Below are positions 8,085 to 15,799 of a stretch of 64,000 nt of DNA, piece by piece. The notes below the pieces were generated by a model. It searched no databases, had not been told where the DNA came from, and worked only from the letters and a program-made list of their open reading frames with translations. The stretch is taken from contig JAKSUQ010000004.1 of NCBI GenBank assembly GCA_024408855.1, forward strand, positions 1-64,000. The letters are read 5' to 3'. This DNA comes from a bacterium (GTDB lineage: Bacteria; Cyanobacteriota; Vampirovibrionia; Gastranaerophilales; Gastranaerophilaceae). The translations under genes were made by a program, and so were the position numbers. How positions within the stretch are numbered: the stretch's first letter is position 1; every line of letters starts with the position of its first letter.

Positions 8085-9198
8085 TATTTCATTTTTAAGT
8101 TTTACAGGTAAAATTATAGATTCGCATGCACATATTGGCTCGCATCAAGGTAATAACTATTCAAAATCGGATTTAGACGTGTTCGTTAAATCTGCACTTC
8201 CAAACAAAGATACCGTTGAAAAAATGTTTGTATCTGATTTAGATGTTTTACATTCCATAAAAAATGAATACGAAGGCAACAAAGCCATATTAGAAATATT
8301 TAAAGATTCTTCTAAATACGAATTATTTGCATCAACTAATCCAAAAATCGGAAATGTTGACAATATTAAAAAGCTATTTAAAGAAAATCCTGATAAATTT
8401 ATTGGACTCAAATTCCATCCTGATATACAACAATTGGAATTATCAGATAAAAAATACGAACCATACATGGATTTTGCTAAAAAAAAGAATCTTCCGTGTT
8501 TATTTCATAGTCAGGTAAGTTTACTGGACAATGGAGTACTAAATCCAAACTTAATACATATTTCTGATCCTGAAAATATATATAATTTAGCAAAAAAATA
8601 TCCAAAAACACCTGTTGTAATGGCACATATGGGTGCAGGATACAAAGAATCACATGACAAAGCAATAGATGTATTGGTTCAATCAATAAAAAATGGTGAT
8701 GCAAATTTGTATGCGGATATCTCTTGGGTGGATATAGATGCTGAAACATTAAATAATCACAAAACCAAAGACCATATAATAAAAGCCATTAAACGATTAA
8801 AGGGAATTGGTGATCCAAGTTGGAATTATGGCGACCAATCTTACCGATTAATGTTTGGAACGGATGCACCCTTGGCAAGATTTAATGACGAAAATCCTGA
8901 AAAATCTATACATAATTATACACAATTTATTGAAGATATTAAGTATGCAATAAGAAACGACAAAGATTTATCCATAGATTCAGAAAAAATTATAGATGAT
9001 TTATTCTATAATAATGCTGAAAAATTGTATCTTGTGCCTAAAAAAAAACTCAAAACAAAAAGTAAGTTTGTAATAATAAGTTCAATTGTAGTAACATCAG
9101 CAATAGCATTTTATTTAAAATATAAACTATACAAAACACAGTTGCTATCAACAGACACAGAAAATTGTCAGCATAATAAAGTTATTGCTTCTGCCTAA
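8068..9198 (+). CDS. amidohydrolase (TIM-barrel metal hydrolase) with C-terminal membrane anchor
   Basis: The protein has the amidohydrolase_2/TatD-like layout: IIDSHAH (metal-binding His20 and His22), GLKFHPD, LFHSQ, VVMAHMG and FGTDAP with the metal-binding Asp. The substrate cannot be read from sequence. About residues 335-353 form one hydrophobic helix after a lysine-rich stretch, suggesting a tail anchor with the catalytic domain in the cytoplasm. The N-terminus has ISFLSFTGK before the barrel, the tag-like motif of its neighbours. The ATG pair at 8068 has AGGAG 6 nt upstream and overlaps the preceding gene, so both form one operon. Confidence 0.8.
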   Translation: MMRVANISFLSFTGKIIDSHAHIGSHQGNNYSKSDLDVFVKSALPNKDTVEKMFVSDLDVLHSIKNEYEGNKAILEIFKDSSKYELFASTNPKIGNVDNIKKLFKENPDKFIGLKFHPDIQQLELSDKKYEPYMDFAKKKNLPCLFHSQVSLLDNGVLNPNLIHISDPENIYNLAKKYPKTPVVMAHMGAGYKESHDKAIDVLVQSIKNGDANLYADISWVDIDAETLNNHKTKDHIIKAIKRLKGIGDPSWNYGDQSYRLMFGTDAPLARFNDENPEKSIHNYTQFIEDIKYAIRNDKDLSIDSEKIIDDLFYNNAEKLYLVPKKKLKTKSKFVIISSIVVTSAIAFYLKYKLYKTQLLSTDTENCQHNKVIASA

Positions 9199-9248
9199 AT
9201 ATATAATTGTCGGTCGGGCATACCTGCCCAACGATATACAAATTTTGA

Positions 9249-9334
9249 CTACAATGCTTCAATCTGTACGTTTACATCTTTATTATTCGGTGCAAGTTTT
9301 TTAGCATATTCTGCATAATTCTTTGCAATCGGGT
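9249..9334 (-). pseudogene. TPR-protein C-terminal fragment
   Basis: The minus strand reads AKNYAEYAKKLAPNNKDV, then about eight more residues to a stop. That is the typical helix and A-P-N loop of a TPR repeat at a protein end. No start or upstream part is present. It is a remnant between two convergent genes. Confidence 0.35.
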
Positions 9335-9497
9335 TTTAATAGGACATTGGGAAAAACTATTTTTCTACTTGGTTTTGGCTTTGAGTATGAATTATACCCT
9401 CTTTCGAGTGGTTGACTGATATAATAAGGCAATGTACACAAAAGTTGCAGAATCATTTGCGTATGCACTAAATTTGTAAAATTAACTACTCTCCGAA

Positions 9498-10535
9498 TTA
9501 TAACAATCGCATTTTGATAATATTTAAGGCATTGTCAATATCAATAATTTGTGCCACACCTTCCGGAAGAATTACTTCATCACGCATTTTTGTATTAAGA
9601 ATTTTTCCTAAAAGATTTTTTGATACGGCATTACAGTCTAATAACTTTTTCCCGGTCGGAACTGTTATTTGTAACATATAACCTTCAGCAATACTTTTAG
9701 TTGCCGCATTATATCCACAACTATCCCAAAAATCAAAAAAGTCAGTATATCTGCTTGATGTTGAAGTAAATCCTTTAAATTTGTATTGACCGGATCTGAT
9801 TTCTTGCTCAAATCCTTCATAAGGTTTCAGTATTCTCCATAGAGTTCTTTCCTGTGTTGTTGTATCCATCTGAGAAACAATTCTCTCGTAAAAGTTCCGC
9901 TCAGCTTCATTGAGTTCAATCCCTTTTCTCATTTTTTCTTGTACAGCAATATATTCTCCCATTTCACACTGAACATCGTTCATTGCATTTATTTTTTCCA
10001 AACTTACGAAAGATGGATTAGGTGTAGCTTCCGGTGATGAATATAAAGCCATTCTTTTTTCATGGTATTTTCTACAATCCTGCTTTATTTCTCTCCAGTC
10101 ATCCAGATTTTCACACGGATGTGTTTTTACTGAAAAAGAAGCAATTCTTGCCGAAGGAGGTGTTGTGCTTTCTGAAACAGCTTCTGTAATTGTTTTTGTT
10201 ACTTTGGAGTTTTTAACTTTATGAAATATTATTGCAGCGGTAACAGCTATTCCAATCCCTGCAATAATCAATCCGGCAGTCTTCAAAGCTTTTTTTGTTT
10301 TTTCTTTCTTGTTATAAGCTTCTAATTCTCTTTCTGAAATGACGTTGTTTGTTTCACCTTCGACAAGATTATTTGCATAATCAAACAGTTTAATCTGTTT
10401 ATTATATGCTTTTTTGCGTTCCGCTTCGGATTTAAAACTCATAGAGCTAATATCAGCAAGAATGCTTTCTTTTGTCATTCCGGCGTATAATTTGCCAAGG
10501 GTATGATAGTTATTGCTTCCCACAAATGCGACCAT
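9498..10535 (-). CDS. ADP-ribosyltransferase-fold protein with internal membrane segment
   Basis: The C-terminal half has the R-S-E order of arginine/asparagine-type ADP-ribosyltransferases: LWRILKP (Arg234), KGFTSTSS (STS at about 258-260) and MRDEVILPEG (Glu320). The residue two before Glu320 is Arg, not the usual Glu or Gln, so the target or activity may differ. Residues 84-105 are a clear transmembrane helix that separates an N-terminal soluble part from the catalytic domain. The protein begins MVAFVGSNNYH, similar to nearby tagged proteins. There is no cognate immunity gene beside it. A cell-modifying effector or toxin is a reasonable inference, but an endogenous signalling role is not excluded. 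Confidence 0.65.
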   Translation of the reverse strand: MVAFVGSNNYHTLGKLYAGMTKESILADISSMSFKSEAERKKAYNKQIKLFDYANNLVEGETNNVISERELEAYNKKEKTKKALKTAGLIIAGIGIAVTAAIIFHKVKNSKVTKTITEAVSESTTPPSARIASFSVKTHPCENLDDWREIKQDCRKYHEKRMALYSSPEATPNPSFVSLEKINAMNDVQCEMGEYIAVQEKMRKGIELNEAERNFYERIVSQMDTTTQERTLWRILKPYEGFEQEIRSGQYKFKGFTSTSSRYTDFFDFWDSCGYNAATKSIAEGYMLQITVPTGKKLLDCNAVSKNLLGKILNTKMRDEVILPEGVAQIIDIDNALNIIKMRLL

Positions 10536-10825
10536 GCGATCTCCCCAAATATCTTTATATATTGATAAAGTATTTTATTGGTCAGAAATTGCATTATTGT
10601 GGAAAAATATTACGAATTTGTTACAATTTATCTGTACGATAAGTTTAAAAATTAATGTTACTAAATTTATATAAGTTCTATATCACTAAACACGGACTGA
10701 ATTTTTTGTTATTCAAGTAATTTAGTTTTATATCAGCGGATATTATATTATCTAATTATTGTCAAAACGGTTTAATTATATGGAAAGAAATGTCTTTATG
10801 ATAATATTTGTGTGAGAGATATCTT

Positions 10826-12235
10826 ATGGAAAAACTTTTTCAACTTAAAAAAAATAATACAAATATAAAAACAGAATTTATTGCAGGATTAATAACCTTT
10901 TGTGCAATGGTTTATATTTTAATAGTCAATGCTAATATTTACACAAATCCTTTAAGTAACGGAGAAAATATAATTGGAATTTCATACGGAGCAGTATATG
11001 TTGCGACTGCTATTTCTGCAGCAATTGGTTGTTTTCTAATGGGGTTTATTGCTAATTTACCGATAAGTTTAGCAAGTGGTATGGGATTAAATGCCTTTTT
11101 TGTTTACACTGTTTGCATATCCTTTGGTTTTTCATATGAAAATGCACTGGTAATAATTTTAATTGAAGGAGTAATTTTTTTAATTTTATCTGTTTGCGGT
11201 GGATTAAAAAAAATATATGATGCGATACCATCCTGCGTAAGAAGTTCTATTTCGGCAGGTATTGGGCTTTTTATGGCTCTATTGGGTTTGCAAAATGCAG
11301 GTATTATTGTCCCTAATAATGTAACCGGCATAGCACTAAATTCATTTAATTTATTAAACGTATCTATTCAAAATATCATACCAGCTTTTGTTTCTTTATT
11401 TAGCTTATTTGCGATAGCAATTATGGCTAAAAAGAACATTAGAGGGGCAATTTTATGGGGAATTTTATTTGGAGTTGTTATGTATTATTTATTTGGGTTC
11501 TTTATTCCTGATTTTTATACCAACTTACAAATTTCAACAATGAACCCGTTAATATCATTAAAACAATTTTTGGGTGAAGCATTCTGTAAAGTTTTCACTA
11601 TCGGATTGGATTTTTCAGAATATATTTCAACCCATGGTTTATCAAATTTCATATTAGTTATTTCAACAACTTTAATTTCGTTTTGTTTAATCAATATCTT
11701 TGACAACATAGGTTCATTACAGGCTATATGCGAACATGGTAATTTAGTTGATAAAGAAGGGAAAATTAAAAATTTCAATAAAGCTATGCTTGCAAATTCA
11801 CTCTCTGCAACGCTGGGTTCTCTTATTGGAATTTCAACCGTTACAACGTATGTAGAATCAACGACTGGAATTTCAGAGGGTGGTAGAACAGGATTAACAG
11901 CACTTTTTACCGGTATATTTTTCCTCTTAGCAATATTTTTAAGCCCTTTGGCTAAGTTAATTCCAAGTTGTGCTACGTCAGCAGCACTAATTTATGTAGG
12001 AGTTTTAATGATGTCATCTGTTAAAAATATTGACTGGAAATCAACAGAGATTTCAATACCAGCATTTTTAACTATTTGTATGATGTCGTTTTCGTATAAT
12101 GTTTCAAATGGTATTGCTTTTGGATTATTAGCATATGTAATAATAAATACATTTACCGGAAAAGTAAAAGAAATAAAGCCTGTAACTTGGTTAATTATTA
12201 TGCTATTTGCAGCAACTTTACTATTTTCTCATTAA
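10826..12235 (+). CDS. NCS2/AzgA-type purine permease
   Basis: About twelve hydrophobic segments and the motifs TEFIAGLITF, SGMGLNAFF, EGVIFLILS and TYVESTTGISEGGRTGL mark the AzgA/PbuG branch of the NCS2 family, proton symporters for hypoxanthine, guanine or adenine. The ATG at 10826 was chosen because GAGAG lies about 10 nt upstream and the family starts near here; a TTG at 10808 is in frame but adds an atypical leader. No purine riboswitch core is seen upstream. It stands alone, convergent with coaE. Confidence 0.85.
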   Translation: MEKLFQLKKNNTNIKTEFIAGLITFCAMVYILIVNANIYTNPLSNGENIIGISYGAVYVATAISAAIGCFLMGFIANLPISLASGMGLNAFFVYTVCISFGFSYENALVIILIEGVIFLILSVCGGLKKIYDAIPSCVRSSISAGIGLFMALLGLQNAGIIVPNNVTGIALNSFNLLNVSIQNIIPAFVSLFSLFAIAIMAKKNIRGAILWGILFGVVMYYLFGFFIPDFYTNLQISTMNPLISLKQFLGEAFCKVFTIGLDFSEYISTHGLSNFILVISTTLISFCLINIFDNIGSLQAICEHGNLVDKEGKIKNFNKAMLANSLSATLGSLIGISTVTTYVESTTGISEGGRTGLTALFTGIFFLLAIFLSPLAKLIPSCATSAALIYVGVLMMSSVKNIDWKSTEISIPAFLTICMMSFSYNVSNGIAFGLLAYVIINTFTGKVKEIKPVTWLIIMLFAATLLFSH

Positions 12236-12400
12236 ATTTTAAGTTTGAACACTGATAAAAATCGCAATTGTACTTGATATTAAAGATAAACGCTTGCCAT
12301 TAAAGCATATAAAAAGTTATAAATTGCATTAAATGTATCTTTTCCTGTTGTTATGTTTATAAATATTCAAGGTAAATTTGAAATTGTTTGAGTTTGTATT

Positions 12401-13471
12401 TTAATCATTTATTTTGGCTTTTAGATTAAAATAATCTAATACTTCTTCAATCTCAGGCATTTTTGGACAAGCACGCTCGTAAAAATCTCTTGCATTTAGG
12501 GGTTTGTCAGGTTTTGTATAGCGGGCGCATTCCCAATCTATAACAGCGCCTTTGGGATAATGAACCTTATTATTTCTTATATGATGAGGTGCTGTTGCAA
12601 CATGAATATTATGTGCAGTTTTCTTCGGTACTCCGATTATGTACATAAAAAGTTTATCTAAATCGTGCAAGTATCCTCTCAAGGTGTTTTTGCCGGTAAG
12701 TTCTTTTTCAACTTCCAGATATGCTTTTTTGTGCTGCCATGTGTAGTTTATTCTTTTGGGGTATCCGCAAAAATAGTCTTTTAACTTTTTCTGAAAATTT
12801 TCATGTTTACCCGTTTGCCATGCCTTATCTTGTTCTAATTTATTTATCAAATTTTCCACCAAATTTACCGTTATTTTACTTCCGAAAGAATTATCAACAA
12901 TAAAATCTGCCTGTTTTTCTTTTAAATTTTGGCTCATTTGCGAATTTATTCTTTCCTGAGCGGTTTTTTCGGTTAAAAATGAATTTCTGAGTAAAAGTCT
13001 TTTTAATTGCAATTGAGGTCCTATTTTAATAAACAAAATCTTGTCATAGTTTTTCTGTTTTCCGGTTTCGTATATGAGCGGATTGAATATTGCAACAAAT
13101 TTTTCATTTTTATTTTCAGTGACAAAATTATCAACATATTGTTCTACTGCCGGATGTACGATATCTTCAAGTTCTTTTTTTATTTCCGGATTTTTAAAAA
13201 CAATATCTCTTATTTTGCTTCTGTCAATAAAATCATCATTATCCAATTGATGAAATCCAAATTTTGCAAACATTTCTTTGACTTTTTGTATAACAGTTTT
13301 ATCAGAGTTATACAATTCATGACAAACATCATCAACGTCAATACATTTTATATTATGATTTTGAAAATATTTCTGAACTGTGGATTTTCCAGAAGCAATA
13401 TTTCCGGTTACACCTAACTTATAAGCTTCAAAATTAGGATTATATGAATTATTAATCGAATAAATTTTCAT
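12401..13471 (-). CDS. coaE: dephospho-CoA kinase fused to a DUF5662-like domain, N-terminally extended
   Basis: Residues about 20-215 are CoaE, which phosphorylates dephospho-CoA in the last step of CoA synthesis. LGVTGNIASGKSTV is the P-loop and CIDVDDVCHELY the acceptor-binding strand. Normal CoaE is about 200 aa; this is 356. The extra 140 C-terminal residues (GYLHDLDKLFMYI, HHIRNNKVHYP, DFYERACP) resemble DUF5662, a His/Asp-rich, probably metal-binding family. The first 17 residues, with NPNFEA, precede the usual start. It follows coaD by 12 nt, so both are cotranscribed. Confidence 0.85.
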   Translation of the reverse strand: MKIYSINNSYNPNFEAYKLGVTGNIASGKSTVQKYFQNHNIKCIDVDDVCHELYNSDKTVIQKVKEMFAKFGFHQLDNDDFIDRSKIRDIVFKNPEIKKELEDIVHPAVEQYVDNFVTENKNEKFVAIFNPLIYETGKQKNYDKILFIKIGPQLQLKRLLLRNSFLTEKTAQERINSQMSQNLKEKQADFIVDNSFGSKITVNLVENLINKLEQDKAWQTGKHENFQKKLKDYFCGYPKRINYTWQHKKAYLEVEKELTGKNTLRGYLHDLDKLFMYIIGVPKKTAHNIHVATAPHHIRNNKVHYPKGAVIDWECARYTKPDKPLNARDFYERACPKMPEIEEVLDYFNLKAKIND

Positions 13472-13483
13472 ATATCAACCGCC

Positions 13484-14050
13484 TTATTTTTGATAATGTG
13501 CCATAAGATAATCATAGACCGGTTTTGGAACGAATTTCTTTACATCTCCATTATTTGCAAGAATTTCTCTTACAGCACTTGAAGACATTGCACTGTTTTT
13601 GGATGACGAGAAAAACATTATTGTTTTTATTTTAGGATCTAAAATTTCGTTAATGCTTGATATACTTTTTTCGTTATCAAAATCAGAAAATCCCCGAAGT
13701 CCTCTCAACAAATATTTTGCATTATGTTCTTTTGCATAATTAACGGTTAGTCCTTCATAGCTATCTACTGATACATTTTTTAACGGCTTAACACTCTGTT
13801 TTATTAATTCCAATCTTTCTTCAATTGGTATAAATCCGCCTTTCTTTGGGTTTTTTGCAATTAACACTATTAATTTATCAAATAATTTCGATGCTTCTTT
13901 GATTAAATCAAAATGACCGTTTGTAATCGGATCAAAACTTCCTGCATAAACTGCAATTTTCTGTGCTGTACTTCCAAAGTTTATTTTTGTTTTATTCTGT
14001 TTTACAGAATTGGCTGAATAATTAAACGTATTCATAGTATTTATTTTCAT
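13484..14050 (-). CDS. coaD: phosphopantetheine adenylyltransferase, N-terminally extended
   Basis: CoaD adenylates 4'-phosphopantetheine. It has AVYAGSFDPITNGH (nucleotidyltransferase TxGH motif), LLRGLRGFSDFDNEKS and MSSSAVREI, all standard. The family usually starts at the first strand (MK-IAVYPGSFD); here about 31 residues come before it, ending KINFGSTAQK. The ATG at 14050 has AGGAG upstream, so the extension is translated. It is the first gene of the coaD-coaE pair, located beside an IS30 relic. A second, untagged copy elsewhere in the genome is possible. Confidence 0.9.
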   Translation of the reverse strand: MKINTMNTFNYSANSVKQNKTKINFGSTAQKIAVYAGSFDPITNGHFDLIKEASKLFDKLIVLIAKNPKKGGFIPIEERLELIKQSVKPLKNVSVDSYEGLTVNYAKEHNAKYLLRGLRGFSDFDNEKSISSINEILDPKIKTIMFFSSSKNSAMSSSAVREILANNGDVKKFVPKPVYDYLMAHYQK

Positions 14051-14254
14051 GAAAAAATCTCCTATTAACTACACTATGAATAACGCGTCTAAAAATTTTT
14101 TTTGCTATTTTATTTCAAAATCTATACTTGTATTTTCGTTATCTCCTTTTTTATATTGGTTATTAGTTCGTATAAATGTTAATTAATTAAAGAAGTAATC
14201 GCAACACTAACACCTCAAGTATAATAAAACTAATACAGAAAGGAGTTAGTAAAA

Positions 14255-14689
14255 ATGAAAAGCAACAAGCACTTGAGTTTAGATGAAAGGATACGTATAG
14301 GCATACTGTATCAAGCAAAGAAAAGGATAAGATACATAGTAAAAGAATTAGACAGAAGTCCAAGTACAATAATCCGGGAATTGAGACGACCAAATGCCGG
14401 TAAAATGTATGGATGGTAAGTAGGTTCAACTACTCATAAACAGGTAAAACAAGCTTGGGTAAAAAGGCACTATAGAGAAAATAAATTTCTAAAACAAAGA
14501 AAACAAGCCATAGAATATGTTTATAAAGAAGACATACCAATTGATATTTGTGAAAAAATTGGAGAAGTCAATATTGCAAATTTAAGAAAAACTGCTGAAT
14601 ATGACCCAATTAAACCAATGAGAAGTATTTATACTGCGTTGCTAAAAGGAACTCCGGAAGAAAAAGGTGCATTACTTTTAAACTGTTAA
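14255..14689 (+). pseudogene. IS30-family transposase relic plus unknown fragment
   Basis: From ATG 14255, with an AGGAG site, the frame reads HLSLDERIRIGILYQ and IVKELDRSPSTIIREL, the N-terminal helix-turn-helix of IS30-type transposases. After 54 codons there is a TAA. The same frame then stays open for 89 more codons that do not look like the DDE domain. The catalytic region is absent. No terminal inverted repeats were found. Confidence 0.6.
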
Positions 14690-14707
14690 ATTAAAATAGC
14701 GGATAAT

Positions 14708-14757
14708 GATATTTTATGTTTTGAAGATAAACCGTTTGATTTTAAAAAGTATTATAA
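14708..14757 (+). repeat. 50-bp duplicate of the deamidase-like gene's 3' part
   Basis: These 50 bases are identical to 15440-15489 inside the gene at 14858-15625, and partial likeness extends a few bases further each way. The frame is not continued. It is a scar of a duplicated and mostly lost paralogue, joined to the IS30 relic. Confidence 0.85.
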
Positions 14758-14857
14758 TTTTACTCAAATTTTCACTATAAAATTTTTTGTTAGCGATTTA
14801 TTGTCTGTAAATATTCAAAAATAGCAAAAAAAATTTTTTCCATGTTTTAAAAAAAAT

Positions 14858-15625
14858 ATGAATGATATTTCTTTTAAATCAAAAATAAATTTTGTTAGTC
14901 CTGAAACATTTAAGAAAGTTGCTAATGGTAAAGTTATTTCTGAAAATGGTTCAATTATTTGCGGAAATGATTTACAAACGCATGCTATTAGAAATTGTAC
15001 CGGAATTCTTGCAATTGGTAAATATGGTGCAACTGGTGTACATTATTACCCAAATGATGGTTTATTGCTTATGCTCGAAGATCAAGGTAATTTTATGTCG
15101 GCTGTTTGGAAGAATTTTTTTAGATTTCAGCAAAAAGCTTTTTTAATAGGAAGTAAAAGAGTTAACTACAATGATATTTCTGTAAAAATATTTAAAGAAC
15201 TTAAAAATTTATATAATGAAAATCTCAAGGACGAAAACTTAACATTCTTTGAGGAACATACCCATTTGCATTCCGAATCAGATTTTGCATATAACTATGA
15301 CGACGATACTTTAACTGTTTGCACAAAGTTTAACAAACTGGAAGATGTAAGAAAGTCTAATAAAAATCCTAAAATATATTATGTTTCCAATGCAGAAGAC
15401 TTATTGAGATGTTTTAAAAAAATTAAAATATCAGATAAAGATATTTTATGTTTTGAAGATAAACCGTTTGATTTTAAAAAGTATTATAACTTTGGTCGAA
15501 TTCTTAAACAAAGATTAAATTATGTAAAAGAATTGTGCACCAGAAAAATGCATAAATATGAAAGGATTGGAAATACAGAAGTTATAAAAGATATTCAAGA
15601 CGAAATTAATGGATTAGCTTTCTAA
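14858..15625 (+). CDS. putative CNF/CheD-type glutamine deamidase-like protein, 255 aa
   Basis: The protein has no obvious named family. Residues 47-62 read CTGILAIGKYGATGVH: a cysteine followed by a histidine 15 residues later, in a strand-turn-strand glycine-rich setting. Cytotoxic necrotizing factor uses a catalytic Cys/His pair with this spacing, and CheD deamidases share the fold. I infer a possible glutamine deamidase. A second motif EEHTHLHSESDF is His-rich. The N-terminus has ISFKSKINF, the tag-like motif seen nearby. There is no signal peptide. The start lacks a strong ribosome binding site. Confidence 0.5.
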   Translation: MNDISFKSKINFVSPETFKKVANGKVISENGSIICGNDLQTHAIRNCTGILAIGKYGATGVHYYPNDGLLLMLEDQGNFMSAVWKNFFRFQQKAFLIGSKRVNYNDISVKIFKELKNLYNENLKDENLTFFEEHTHLHSESDFAYNYDDDTLTVCTKFNKLEDVRKSNKNPKIYYVSNAEDLLRCFKKIKISDKDILCFEDKPFDFKKYYNFGRILKQRLNYVKELCTRKMHKYERIGNTEVIKDIQDEINGLAF

Positions 15626-15799
15626 ATATTCAAATTAATTATAAAAAACGGAGAGTATTGATTTTACTTAAAATATTTTTTGCATTAAAAAGGACTGTAT
15701 TCAAATTTATTTTGTAAGGTTCGTTCATACAAATTATTAAAAACTGTTTTTTTTTAAATTTTGTTTTAGAATATTATCATATAGCGAGGAGCTTATTAA

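Noticed and set aside
10536-10825. Purine riboswitch before the NCS2 permease
   Set aside because: Only an isolated ATATGG was found; the conserved junction and loop sequences of the purine aptamer are missing.
12240-12330. Short protein-like stretch after the permease (KIAIVLDIKDKRLPLKHIK)
   Set aside because: Only about 24 codons without a ribosome site or a family match; too short to support a gene or a relic.
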